DNA from: Phycomyces blakesleeanus NRRL 1555(-)
Lineage: Eukaryota; Mucoromycota; Mucoromycetes; Mucorales; Phycomycetaceae
Direction of reading: 5' to 3'
NCBI RefSeq assembly: GCF_001638985.1
Contig: NW_017265134.1
Span: 3,207,800-3,271,799, forward strand
Length of the DNA stretch: 64,000 nt
Below the pieces are notes generated by a model. The model worked only from the letters and a program-made list of their open reading frames with translations. It was not told the origin of the DNA and did no database searches. The stretch's first letter is position 1; each line of letters starts with the position of its first letter. Below are positions 12,770-25,400 of the stretch, one piece after another. Both the position numbers and the translations under genes were made by a program.

Positions 12770-12999
12770 TGAAGGTGACCTTCACAGATAGTGGAATGAC
12801 TAGAGTCAACTAGCGGAATTGTGGGTGGGGGGTGCCGCAGGTAAGGTTTGTTAGCACTTTAGATATACTTATCTGACTTGATATATAAAAAGAAAGTTTT
12901 TTAAAACTGCGTATCTATTTTGATATTCTTTATATGGAACCATAAAGGTCAGGCACCGACATATTATGAAGATTAAAAGTAGCGTAAAGGTGACCTTTA
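12770..12999. promoter_or_regulatory. Two AAGGTGACCTT near-palindromes in the D1 subterminal region
   Basis: TGAAGGTGACCTTCA lies at 12770-12784 and TAAAGGTGACCTTTA at 12985-12999, 215 bp apart, with a half-site AAAGGTCA near 12943. The same sites occur in D2 at 48798-48812 and 48583-48597. Repeated symmetric sites close to a transposon end are typical of transposase-binding sites; that role is inferred. Confidence 0.5.
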
Positions 13000-13398
13000 A
13001 GCTAGTTTATTGTTAAGAAGTTTGGTCATCAGCAGCAAAAAAAGGCGTCTTTAAAATTATGGACCAGTAATATGTTCTTTATTTATTTGGTTTCCCGTTC
13101 TTATTAGGCTGGTAATGGTTTACGCTTTTATTTTTATTGGAAAGAATAGAATGTTTCTAGGTTTCAGATCTAATAATACTATTCTATATCTCTAGCTACT
13201 TCTTGCTCGGTCGGTTTGTTATATTTGGGATGAAAAATTTTCTACAAAAAAGAAATACCTAAAAAAAAATGAGCTGCTCAATACGTTTTTTTTTGGGGTA
13301 CGAGCAGTACTCTTTGAGAATAGATAAATCGTTAGTGATGGGTGTGCGTGTGTGTTGGATATTTCAATTCTTATAAACCATTAATACTTATATTGGAA

Positions 13399-14083
13399 TT
13401 ATCCAGTACAAAGACCAAACAATAAAATATTACAAGTAAAGCTACGGAATTTTGATTCCTTTGACTATGAAAATGATTGGAAAAAAGTAATTTTTGTGAA
13501 TTGGGCGATATAATTATTAATTTACATACCCAAAGCAAACGGATTTATTTGTAGATATAGATAATACTTATCAAAAGTCGATATAGTATCTGGTAGTTTT
13601 TTTATTAATAAACAGTATAAGTAATATAATGATACATATAAGGATAGTAAAAGAACAAAAAAAGTCTTACCATGTCAATGACAGCAGCATGAGATAGAAG
13701 CTTTTGATTCATAGCATGTTTTAGAGAGGGTTGTTCATCTATAGTAAAAATTGGATTCAGTTTGATTAATATTAAAGAGAAATATAATAAATAAATAGAT
13801 AAAAATATTACCGTGTTGGTGGTCGTGTTTAGCTGTAGAAAATATTTTTGGTGATATGTCCTATAAAAAAGAAAGGAAAAAATCAGGATACTTTTATGAG
13901 ATGATGGTATGAAGTATATTTACTAACCTTGGCTAATCCGGATGGCCATTGTGAAGAGGATGCATCAGAAGGAAACTATACGTGAGTGACTATGGTAGCA
14001 GAAACACTTGTTATTACTCAGCTATATTTGAAGAAATTACTAATAAAGAAAAATAAAGAAAAAAAGCGTCTTACCAGGAACAT
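13399..14083 (-). CDS. orf3 small spliced gene of D1
   Basis: This is the same five-exon model as in D2, on the minus strand: MFL (exon 14083-14075), then FPSDASSSQWPSGLAK, DISPKIFSTAKHDHQH, DEQPSLKHAMNQK and a last exon beginning SKESKFRSF that ends in TAA at 13399-13401. Splice phases agree throughout and all introns are GT-AG. Copy E has a longer N-terminus spread over two more exons. The product of about 79 residues has no motif I recognise. It lies at the far end of the transposon, beyond the start of the accessory gene and divergent from it. Confidence 0.55.
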
Positions 14084-14835
14084 TTGCAAGTATAAGAGTA
14101 AAAGAGAAAGAAAGAAGTAAAAAGAAAAGAGAGGGCGAGTGTCTATGGCAACTGAAACAACTAATTCTTTTTAGTTATATAAAAAAAGTACTTTAAAAAA
14201 GCAGATTAAAAAAAAAGACTAATAAAAAAATAAAAAAATGGGTGGAGACAGCGACGAAGAGTGTGTCTATGGCAACAGAATAAATAAATTCTTTTATTTT
14301 CTATAAAGAAGACTTTTTAGAAAGAACATGTCTTACACAAATAGTTTGCAAATATAATAGAAGTTGCAGAGATAGAGAAACAAAGAAAAGACCAATAGCA
14401 AATATAAAGAGCAAAAAAAAAGAGAAACAGGAACAACAACAAAAAAAGAAAAAAAAAGAAAAAAGAAAAGTGCGTTTGAAACAAAAGACTAGACTGGTTT
14501 GATCAATTGGGTTCTAAAGCAGTATGAAAGCCGATTTGCATCTCAGTGATTACAAGAAGTATTAATAGAGACTTATATATCAAAGATATGCTGAATATCT
14601 ATATAAACCATACGTTTTATACAATTTGTTTACTCTTTCTCCTGCTTTCTTGCTACTTATTGCACTCATACTCAAACACACACACATCAACCCATTTTAT
14701 TTCAAATAATTTAAGTATGTAAATTTGATATAATTTATTTTTAATTCAATTCAATTCAATTGTATAATAGCATCAATAACAATGTAATCTAAAATTAACA
14801 GTTACATTTTTACCTTTTATTATATTCTGTAGACA

Positions 14836-16054
14836 ATGGCTATTCAAAGACGTCAACTTGCTCTTCGTCCCGTTGAGATTACAAACGAACAATTGATGGA
14901 AATTCTTTCTACTTTGAAAACTAATATGACAGCCATGGGAACCAACATGGCAGCTGACATGTCGATTGTACAAGAACAAATCGGCACTGTTGAAGATACA
15001 TTGCTAAACATGAATAGCAGAATTGGTGTTCTTGCCACCAGCAGCACTGAAACAATCACTGCTATTGACAGTTTAAGCAGAGCCCCCCTCGTTTCCCCTA
15101 CCAATACAATGGCTAATGTTTCTCAGCCTGCCTTCAACGCCCCGTCTGAGTTTAGCAATAAGGCCTCTAATGATGTTTATGTGAGTATCAACGTGTGCAA
15201 AATTTTATCAATGTATTTTCTCATATATTCTATCAGGCCCATATTCGTAATCTCATGTGGGATCCCAAGCTGAAAACAAGAAATCAAGCTGATATCCTGG
15301 CAAATGAGAGTAAGCCCAGATGGAATACAAATGTTTTCTTTTACAAGTCGCCAAACAAGGAGTTGGTGGTGCGACTTCTTGAAAACTTGAAGCGCAAGTT
15401 TACCCATGAGGGATTTAGAGAGGCAGACTTGAGAGCAAGACTGCACAAAAACTTCACCAGCCGGGTTTCAAAAGCAAGAAAAACCGAAGAGGAAATAAAA
15501 GCAACAAACACTCGTTCGAGAAGGGCAGGACGTGCCAGAGATGTAAGTGTAATCTCTAAATAAATAATTTCAAAATAATATAGTTTAGTTTTGAGAATTT
15601 TAAAAATACTAATACAAAAAAACTACTATTAGAATCATACTCGCCATTTACTTGCATACACAGACAACAAAGAAGCAATTGATCTACAAATGAAGAGAGA
15701 TTGTGACTTCACGATGCAAATGGCAGCAATGTCCGATGGAGAATCTGCAGATGAAGACTTCGAGAATCGCACGAAGAGCATCGTCAAGATTGTTCGGCCA
15801 GGATGGAGAAGTGACGAGGTATATTATTTTATATTAATAATTATGTCTTATTATAAAAAATATAAAGTGAAGTATTAACAAAATCATTTTAGTTCAATAC
15901 TCTCATTAAACTCGTTGATGAGTACGTTATTGAAGCAATGGGGTCAAGTGCTTCTCAAATGAAGGAGAGGGTTTTCACCAGTGTGTCCAATACAGCAGTC
16001 CCAGATGACATAACCCCCAAATTTCCTCAGTGGGCCCTTAGAGACGGGTATTAA
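14836..16054 (+). CDS. WRSDE accessory gene of D1, four coding exons
   Basis: Exons are 14836-15180, 15237-15542, 15633-15818 and 15893-16054, joining in phase to 332 codons; an acceptor just upstream (TGTAGACAATGG) suggests a 5' UTR intron. Residues 1-115 look helical (EITNEQLMEILSTLKTNM). Exon 2 is basic, with MWDPKLKTRNQADILANESK, KPRWNT and a run of Arg/Lys. Exon 3 has MKRDC, the acidic MSDGESADED and RPGWRSDE. Exon 4 ends FPQWALRDGY. It converges on tnp2 with 139 bp between stop codons. All five transposon lineages here carry a version, so it is probably needed for transposition, perhaps as a DNA-binding partner like plant TnpA; I see no sequence relation to TnpA. Confidence 0.75.
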
Positions 16055-16193
16055 ATAAACAAAAATTGCCTCTCTCTTTTTATCTATATATTACTTTTCA
16101 CATACAAAATACTATCAATATATATATCAGAAATACGCGCTCTGTTTTTTTTGTTAAAGAAAAAGAAATGTAAAAGTTCACTTTATTTATTAT

Positions 16194-19100
16194 TTAAGCA
16201 TATGGCTTCTTTGGCAATGGAATTACCAGCATTTTGCTAACATTTCTACTTGTCGCAATAGTAGCTGTAGCAACCTCTAATAAGATGCGATGTACAGATA
16301 TAATGCTATGGTAGCTATCAGGAGAGAACGTGGGCAAACAAAATTCAACACCGTCATCCTCACGCGACCTATCAGAGGAAGTACGAAACCACTTGATAAA
16401 TGCGAATACATGTTGATGATCATGAACCATGCGAGTCAGATGGAGATTGTGCGTGGGTGGAAGTTGGAAGGAGTGTGTAAAAAGATACTGAATTTGTCCA
16501 GCAAATCCAAGTATAATGTTTCCATTACTACCAACAAACTTTGCCTGAACAAGTGATCCGCGACTGATTGTGCTGTTGTTTGTTCCTCGATAGTGTTGAC
16601 CAAGAATGTCAATTGACTTCAATTTGATGATTTGATTGTCAAGTGCTGGGCGATTATAGGACGTGTCCTGATAGCTGGCAAGGTCTGGGAGGTTGTAAGC
16701 GACTTGGTAATATTCAAGTAAATGGAGATAGTTGGAATCATCCATTACTGATGGCTTTTTGTATTTTAGAGGAAATGTAGAAGGAGGAAGAGGCTCGTTA
16801 CCCTTGGGTGGATTATAAGGATCAGTGTAGCCTTGAACGAATGCTTGCAATCTGAATGGGCGACTGGAGAGAGTGGTGACTGTGGCGGCAGGTATGGAGG
16901 TTGTAACAAGTTTAGACAGAGTGTGAATGAAGGGGATCTGGCTAGAACTTTTAAGAACAGCATTGACATAATCACCCTTATACGCATTCTGAACAAAATT
17001 TTTCATGTAGGTCGCCTCAAAACCGTCTTTGCCATTTGTCTTGAAATTCTTTAAAATACCATTGTATCACTCAAACCCAAAGAGCCAATAACCATACACT
17101 GGTCCAAAATCACGAATGCATTCATGAAGATGGAGGTGTAGGTGCATATTGCAGGTGAGAATAGTGGCGGTATAGTCTACGTTACATGCATTGCAAAACT
17201 TTTCTAACAGGCTGTGGGCAGTGGTGATCTCATCAAAAGTAATGCTGGGCTTTACGTAGTATCGGCATGCATCAACGAAATACATCCAGTTCTTGAATTG
17301 TAATGGAGGGAGAATACCATGCAACAAGACAGGAGAATAAACCAGAACCCATGATTTCCACTCGTCCGCTTTCATGTAGCTGAAGCCCTTTCCAATTTTG
17401 GTTGTCAGTGTGGTGTAATCTCTGGGCAGTACCATTGTCTCTGCAATTTTCTCCATCGAAGCAAACTCTTCAGGTCCAATTGTCTTCTCATCAATCCACC
17501 GATCCATTAATCTCTTAGACGTCCCCAGGAAAAGATTATGCATGGGATCAATGATCGTTCCACGTACTAGATCAAAGTATCCAAGGCGTTGCAACTGCGA
17601 CCATCGAACACCATTTTCGACCTCCAGCTGATGCCTTTCTGAGAGTGTACTTGCATCCTTCCACTCCTCAGCATGCAACCTGCTCTCTGCACCACTGCGG
17701 ATATTCCAACGAGAATAATTGAATCCACGGAAATCAACCTGGTTGCTGCTCCCTAACCGAGTAAACTGCCGGCTGCACCTGTAACAAGCACATGTGCTGT
17801 TATGCGCTGTGAATCCACTTGTCTTTCTGGCGGCTGGGATATCACATGCAACCATCAGTAGTGCAGCACGAACACTGACACCATTTGGGAATTCGTGTGT
17901 AGGAATCCGCATGCCAATGTACAGCTGCTTCAAATCATCCACCAAGGGCTCCAAGTAACTATTGATCTCGTTGGTTTTTGGCTCCTTTGGACCAGGCATG
18001 AGACCTACAAGGATAATATTCTCTGGCTTGAATCTTTCATCACGGGGCAAGTTGTTGATGGCCAGATAGATAGCACCAGAGGAGTGAGTGACACCATCAA
18101 AGGGCTGGAACCAGTCGATGTTAAGTGTTAACATTAGTGAGCGTGGGTCCAACACAAATGATACACCATCCTTGTCCTTCAACTCCTTCCACATCGCACC
18201 ATCATAGACATCGCACAGAGTATCTACCATCTTCAACTCCTTATTCCATTGACGAATCTTGGCTTCGAAACTAGGGCGACGGAAGAAAACGCTCAATGTA
18301 TTTTTAATGGATTGGTAGACATATTCACGCTTTGCAACCAAGGCACCGGAAGATATGGATTTCGTCAAATTACAGTTGCATGCAGACCTGGCACCAAGTT
18401 TTGAGGAAACACATCGAGGAGGAGCAGATACGATATCCTGATATACTGTATGACAGTCTTGGCACACCACAAATTTCTTGATGCCTTTTGTAATAGCAGA
18501 AAATCCTGTCATTTTTTGTAAACTGGCAAGACTGGTTGGTAATTGAAAATCTTGGTCGTAGATTCTCAGCAGGTTGTTGATAAACTCAATCAAGACAGCA
18601 GCACCCTTATCAACAACATGACGTGAAGCAAATAGTACCGTAAAGATGGCTATGAATTGATGGACTTCATTTTCGGGCATATCAGGAGCAGCAAAAGGGT
18701 CTGTAAAAAATTAAAAAAAATTAACACTTGATTTTTCTTTTACTATCTTTTTCTTTTAGTTTTCTTTATATATCTCACACTGACCTTCACTGTTGAAGTC
18801 CTCAATCTCGATCTCATTGCCTTCATCTTCAACATTGTCATCGAAATCATTGTCGTCTCTGTCATTGTCAAACATTGAGGCGGCATCCAAAAAAGGTGAG
18901 TTGGCCTGACCGTCCATTGCTTCCACAGAATCGGAACGAGAAGTCGGGATTACTACAAATATGGAATATAATAGTTTATTAGTTTTTTTTTCTGCTTTCA
19001 AATAAAAAAATTCTTACCCTCAGTATCTACATCCATGTTTCTCATTGCGGCTGTGTTTCATTAAAAGTTTAAAAATAAACAACATAAATAAAAAATAAAA

Positions 19101-19306
19101 AAAAAATTAAAATGATTATTACGCAGCAAACAAAAAACCAACACTGAATATATTATACTATTCTCAAATATTCTGGTACCTTCAACTCTAGCTCTCTTAT
19201 TACGACGAGTCTCAGTACGCTTTGCAGCATAAGAAGATTTCTGATGACTGTTGTGACATTTAATGCAGTGACAGTCTAAGGTGTGGATTTGGGTAGAGGG
19301 AAACAT
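16194..19306 (-). pseudogene. tnp2: tnp2-type CACTA transposase of D1, one stop codon
   Basis: The gene starts at 19306 (MFPSTQIHTLDCHCIKC), passes through three short exons and enters a large exon at about 18700. From MPENEVHQF (18680) to the TAA at 16194 the frame is 829 codons, exactly the length in D2, with one TGA at 17067-17069 where the conserved FERYNG motif should be. Core motifs are intact: NIDWFQPFDG, MVACDIPAARKTSGF, CACYRC and DPMHNLFLGTSKR. The product would be a nuclear DDE transposase acting on the CACTG ends. The single CGA-to-TGA-type change makes this otherwise complete copy a very young pseudogene. Confidence 0.9.
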
Positions 19307-20643
19307 ATTGTGTATAGCTTGAATTATAAAATAAAAAAGGAAACAAGTACTACAAATACTTTATTTGATGTGATTTTATAGCAAGCCAAAAAAATATGAA
19401 TTTTTTATTGTCTATCTAAACCAATAGAATACGTCAAAAATACACCCCCAACTTAAATAAAAAAAACGGCTGAGCTGAAAAAAAACCCTGACATTTCCAC
19501 TACCTTTCTCATTACTTAAAGCTATAGTATTTTTTTTATTTTTCCAGTGATATATGCTTACTGAAGCTATTTGATTAAAGGGAGTAGAAAGATACTTATA
19601 TACTGTTAGAATAATTTGTTAATAATGGAATAAAACACAGATTTATATTATCAAAAGCTATGAGCCGATGCGTCATTCAAGTATATATTACAAAGAAAGG
19701 AATATAAAACATATACATACATATTTACTAAAGGAACATGTCTTGTCCTTGAGTACCAGTCATATAAGAATGTGAAGAACCATTTCAACTATAAAAAAGG
19801 AGAGTGAGAATGCTGATATAAAAAAACAAAACAAAATAAAAACAACACAATAATAAAATGAATAACACGTACCCTTATATTCTTTAAATGATTTGTTTTT
19901 ACTGACCATATGTAAATCAAGGGTGAGCTATATTTAAAGTAGATGTTAGATATTGTTTTTAATACTGGGAAGAAGATGTTGATATAGATATATACGTACA
20001 TGCCACCAATATGTTTTTGTGTTTTTTTTTGTCTGTACTGGTTATATCAGAGAAATATATGTAATGGCTATTTAAAGTAATTTATAGTTAGTAAAATAAT
20101 GATATATTTAATAGTAAAGTACCTCTTGTATAATGAAAGACATCTGCATCATATGTATATATTAAGGGTGCCTAAAGTGAAACATAGTAGGATTAAAAGA
20201 GTGTTATTTTTATTAATATTATTAAAGAGTAGAGAAAAACAGAAAAAGGTGGGAAAATAAAAAACAGTGTTTGAAAAAGCCGTAGACACTGAAAAAGTTA
20301 TTAGACTGTTTCTCTTACTTTGAAAAAAAAATTGTCTACTAATTATAGCTTTATATGTTTCATAAAACAATTGTTACTTACTATATACCTAAAGAAGTTG
20401 TTTTCTAGCTCAATTTTTTTTAAAATAATATATTTCGATCTCCTCAATCATTTAAATAAAGAAGTATTTACACACTCATACACTTGCTCAACTTGCTCGC
20501 TTAATCATTAACATAATTGTTTAATCACTCAATCACTCTACAATTCTTTACGTGTAAAGTACTCTTTTAAAAATTTATTAAAATAGAAATATCAAGCAAT
20601 ATATACCAGAAACTTATTATTTTATTATATAAAAATACAGATA

Positions 20644-22385
20644 ATGGCTCCAAGAACTAACATCAACCAGAACGCACGTACCAATGGATTAACATCTAGG
20701 CCATTGATCAACGCAGTCAACACTGGGTGTATAGAATCGTCAAATCCAATGATTGCTCCTAGACCAGAAAATATGTCAATTCCAGTGTCAGAGTTTAATG
20801 ATGTAGTCAGTCTTCTCACTACACTCAATGACAAAATGACAGCCATTAGTTCCAATTATTGTAAATGAGTATTGACTACTGCTGTAATTGAGAATAAGTC
20901 TGAAGGAAATAATATAAGGCCTCAGCTATTCCAGTCAAAGGTGTCTACCGATTACTTTATTATTAAACACACAGGTTTAGCATGCATGATAGTGATTATA
21001 TTTCATATGATGATATCACCATAATATAGGATACATCAGTGGATTATTATAAGCATAATTATAACTCATAAACACATTTACTTTCGATGTTAATACTTCA
21101 TTGGGACTACACACATTTATATAATTAATCATACATTAATTATCCCAAGATCACGTTGCTCTGATTAAGGCTCAGATAGGATCGATTACCTGACCCCAGT
21201 CATATAATTTTCCCAATCCAAAACAATATAAATAGCAGTAGTAGTTCAGTGTAGGAACCTGGTCAAACTTTGATACAAAATCTTTCTCAATAAACAAAAC
21301 CTACACAAGTTCTCACGAATCTTTGTTCTTAATTTCAAATCTTCAATTCTTCCTCTTAAAAACTTCTTCAACTTCAACCACCACAACACCAATATTAGTG
21401 AATTGAAAGGTAATTAAACACAAACTATATTGTTTTCCAATAGACTGACTATTTGAACAGTACAATGCCAGGTGGGTGCTCAATCGACTGGCATGCAAGC
21501 CATTCTGGATTCTGATATAGATCCTCAGGACATCATAAGCAGCTCAAGACACCCAAAGATCTCAGTAAGCTCAAATACTAAAATTATAAAAACAATCTCC
21601 CTTTAAATCTAACATCAATATATCTTTAATAGAGTATTATTTGGGGGCGGTTAAGAGATATTAATCTTAAGACAGATGATTTGGAGTTGATCAGAGAAAA
21701 TGATGATAAACCAACTTGGGATGTCAATGTTGGTTTGTCTGACGAGTTTAACAAGAATCTTGCAAGTGATTTGATGCTTTACATTCGTTGTCAACCTGTA
21801 GCAGCCATGGTACCACCAAAAGAGCTATGTGGTATAATTGTAAACAGCTATTACAATCGCTTGGCTGCTAGTAAGCTTACTGAAGAAGACAGATGGACAA
21901 ACACTACCTCAAACAGAAGAGGAAATAGAAAGACTGCTGTAAGCATTTCTATTTATAATAATTCAATTTTGACAAGTATACTTAAAATATTATATATATC
22001 GTAGCTTAATAAAAGGAGAAAAAGAACGTACACAAAGCATAAGGATGCTGTCACTGAAAAGTTTAATCGGGATTATAATGGCGTTTTTTACAGAGATGCA
22101 ATGTCTGGTGATGAGACAGAAACCGATACTTCTGTTGTTGCATCTCGTCCTGATTGGCGTAGTGATGAGATAATGTTTTATATAAAATGGTTTTTCTGTT
22201 GTTTGATTCCTGATGTATATATACATTTATAGTTGAATACCATGTTTGACTTTCTTGATGAGCTCGCCAGAGATGACTTGGGAAAAAGAGCAATGCAGTT
22301 GAAGTTGCAGAGTCATGTGTTAGTACACGAGACAATTCCTCGTGGTTTGGTCACAAAAATGCCTACGTGGTCAAAACGCATATAA
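20644..22385 (+). pseudogene. WRSDE accessory gene of B, interrupted by a solo LTR
   Basis: It starts MAPRTNINQNARTNG and holds a helical stretch (DVVSLLTTLNDKMTAIS) that is cut by a 532-bp LTR. Coding resumes at 21394, then small exons lead to one with IIWGRLRDINLKTDDLELIR and KPTWDVNVGL (about 21633-21939). A later exon (about 22003-22170) has FNRDY, MSGDETETD and RPDWRSDE; its splice donor reads AT instead of GT. The last exon ends PTWSKRI and stops at 22383-22385, 107 bp from the tnp2 stop, tail to tail. The RPxWRSDE block and a final P-x-W motif are shared with C despite little other identity. Confidence 0.65.
20857..21388 (+). mobile_element. Solo LTR, family 2 (532 bp), duplication CCAAT
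   Basis: It begins TATTGTAAATGAGTATTGAC, which aligns with TGTTGTGAATGAGTATTGAT of the family-2 copy at 62920-63550 read on its minus strand, and ends CCACCACAACA. CCAAT flanks both sides (20852-20856 and 21389-21393). A TATA-like AATATAAATAG lies near 21226. The first TG has become TA, a G-to-A change. No internal retrotransposon sequence remains. Confidence 0.85.
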
Positions 22386-22492
22386 TAAAATTTCTGTCTT
22401 TTTAGTTGCACTCTTTATCACATCTCTTTTTATGTCTATGAACTATGTTTTATATTATTATTATTATTTTAAAAAAAAGATAGAGTATTTTA

Positions 22493-25400
22493 TTAAGCGT
22501 ACAGCTTTCTTGGCAGAGGAATAACAACGACTTTTGCTGCACCACTACCAGACACATGACTTCCAATTGCAATTGGCGACAAGATGCGGTGGACAGGCAG
22601 AATGTTATCATAGTCATACTTCAGAAATTCTGGCTCATATAACTCGATGCCCTGCTTGATTCTAGGTTGATGGCAAGGAATTTTGTACTACTCAACGAAG
22701 GCAAATACGTGTTGGGGGTTGTGACAAGGGGAAAGGTTGGTGTGCGTGAGGTTTGGTGTAAAATCGTGCAAGAACAAGTACTTAATACAACCAGCATATC
22801 TTTCCTCAGAGTCTCTACTTTTTTCAATAAATTTTGCTTGTATATGTGATCCTCTCACAACCAAGCCTTCTCCACCTGTGTAAACTTGTCCAAGAAGATT
22901 GATGGACAAAATCTTCTGGATTCGGTCATTCACAAACCAACAATTCCTGATTGTTGTCTTGGCACTGCAAAGAGAATCATCGTCATACTCAATTTTATAG
23001 AAATCGAGCAGACAATCATACTTGGATTTTCTCATTGTTGTTGGTGGCTTCGAACACAATGGTAGAGCGGAAAGAGGTAGAGGTTCGTTGCCAAATGTTT
23101 GCTTTGAAGGCTTTTCAGCAGATTGTAGGAACGTTGGTAAGTGAAAGAATGACGGTATCAAAGGATGTGGCGAAAGTGCAGGATTATAGATTTTACGGCC
23201 AGACAGCTTGAGAAAGAGAGAGAGGAGTAAAGGGCTGGTAACATTTCTGAGATGCGCTTGACAAAAGTCACCATTGTAAGAACTCCCAAGAAACCTTTTC
23301 ATGTAGGTATTCTCGAACCCACTCTTCTGGTTTGTCTCAAACCCTTTCAATACACCATTATAGCGCTCAAAGCTAAATAGCCAAAATCTGTAAATTGGCC
23401 CAAAGTCTTCAATCGTTTCTTTTAGATAGAGATGGAGATGCATGTTTTGCGTGAATACATCTGGTTTATAAAAGTCTTCACAACCAACACAGAACTCCTC
23501 CAAACTTTCGTGAGCTTTTTTGATCCCATTTTTGGTGATACTTGGCTTCGTCAATTCTCTGCATGCATCGACAAAATGGATCCAATTGCCAAGCAGATCA
23601 TCTCGCAGGCGTGTCTTAAGCAGAACAGGAGAGTATATCAGGCACCATGATTTCCACTCATCTGCCTTCATAAACGGAAATTTCTTTCCAATCTTTATCT
23701 TCAGAGTCGTATACTCTACAGGGAGTACCATTCTATTAGCCTCTTCCTGCATCTCTACAAAATCTTTGTCATCAAGCAAATTGTTTGTAATCCAAATATC
23801 CATCATTCGTTTTGCAGTCCCAAGAAAAAGGTTGTGCATGAGATTGATAATGGTTGCATGCACTGGCTCAAAGTACACAAGTCGATGAAGCTCAGACCAA
23901 CGAACACCATTCTCAATCTCCAATCGCTTTCTCTCTGTCAATGTCTTTGCATTCTTCCACAGGTTTGCATGTCTGCGATTTTCTTCTTTTGTGCGGCCTA
24001 CCCATTCCGAAAACTTAAGCCCAAAATAATTTACAGCAGTGGTCCCATCAACACGAGCAAACTGATGATTGCATTTGTAGCATGCACATGTGCTGTTGTG
24101 AGATGTAAACCCACATGTCTTTCTTGCAGCAGGGATGTCGCATGCAACCATCAACAGAGCAGCATGCACCAGAGCACCTGAGCAGTTATATGTATCAATT
24201 GTGATACCTTTATACAATAGTCTAAGTTCATCAACAAGAGGACACAAATAGTTATTGATCTTGTCGGTGCTTGCTTCTTTAGGTCCAGGCATCAATCCAA
24301 CAAGAATGCCATTTTCTGCCTTGTTCCGCTCTTCTCTCAGCAGATTGTTAATTGTCAGGTATATCGCACCACAAGAATATGTTATTCCATCAAATGGTTG
24401 AAACCAATCAATGTTCAGTGTCAATAGTAATGATTGTTTCTTCGAAATAAACTGGACACCATCCTCATCCACTAATTCGTTCCACATCTTTCCATCATAT
24501 ACATCGAATAAAGTACCGTCGACTTTTGGTTTACGATTCCATCTGTTGATCATACTCTCAAAAGAAGGACGTGTAAACATTTTTTTCAAGGTAGTTGTCA
24601 ATGAGTTATAAACAAATGTGCACTTTGGAATCATGACGTTCTTCATACTAGACTTGTAGAGATCATTCTTACAATGCGTCTTACTACCAACTCTTTTGAA
24701 ATTGCAGAATGTATGTGTGTTGTTGCTGTAATCGTACAATGTGTGACAATTACTGCATGCTACATATTTTGATACGCCGTTTGTCAAGTCATTGTATCCT
24801 GTCATTTTCCTCAAACCTGGAATGCTTGTGGGAAGTCGGAAATCCTCTCCATAATGTTCGAGGATTGTATTTATGAATGTAATCAAAATTACTGCGCCTT
24901 CATCCACAATGAAGCTAGAAATAAATATCACAGTGAAAACCGCAATTACTCGATGCCAAATATTCTCTGGAAGGTTTTCTGTAGACTCTGTAAGTTATCA
25001 TAAAATAATATTAATTCTTTGTTTCTTTAATTCAAACCTTTTTTCTTCAATCATAGTTTATTTTTAATATTTACCCTGTTCTTGCTCTCTGTTCTGTTCT
25101 TCTTGCTCAAATTCATCCGACGACTCATATTCAGACTCATACTCTGAGGTATACTCCTCTGTTTCAAAAAGAGATTCTTCCACTGAAAGAGGTAAGTGGG
25201 TATTGACATACTGCTCTGGTGAGGGTGCACCAATGGAGTAATTATCATCTATTGGTACCAAGTTTAAATAGAGTGCGCATTGGGGATAAAAAATAAAATA
25301 CTATTACATTCAATATGTTCTTCAATTTGATCTACGTCCATATCAGCTTTACCAGTGTTTACTTTGGCTGTCAAAACTATTTGTTCTAATGGATTAGAAT

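Larger units (their letters stand above)
12673..19549 (-). mobile_element. CACTA-like transposon D1, 6877 bp, 3-bp duplication ATA
   Basis: Ends are CACTGGAAAAATTAAAAAAA on the left and, as reverse complement, CACTGGAAAAATAAAAAAAA on the right. The flanking triplets are ATA (12670-12672) and ATA (19550-19552), a perfect target-site duplication as expected for CACTA elements. Genes are orf3 (minus), accessory (plus) and tnp2 (minus). D1 is nearly identical to D2 (42030-48908) in inverted orientation. The orf3-side terminus contains a hairpin-forming pair (TTTAAATATGG near 12698, CCATATTTAAA near 12732) and two near-palindromes of AAGGTGACCTT. Confidence 0.95.

Noticed and set aside
16833..18131. 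Open frames antisense to tnp2 of D1, repeated at 43452-44750 in D2
   Set aside because: They recur only because the transposon is duplicated; they are shadows of the tnp2 frame.
20287..20306. CACTGAAAAAGTTATTAGAC as a possible left end of transposon B
   Set aside because: The preceding triplet AGA does not match TAC after the right end, and it would leave far less subterminal DNA than in other copies.
20937..21410. AAAGG repeated at 20937-20941 and 21406-21410, looking like a target duplication around a 464-bp insert
   Set aside because: Comparison with the LTR at 62920-63550 shows that the true element is 20857-21388 with duplication CCAAT; the AAAGG match is chance.
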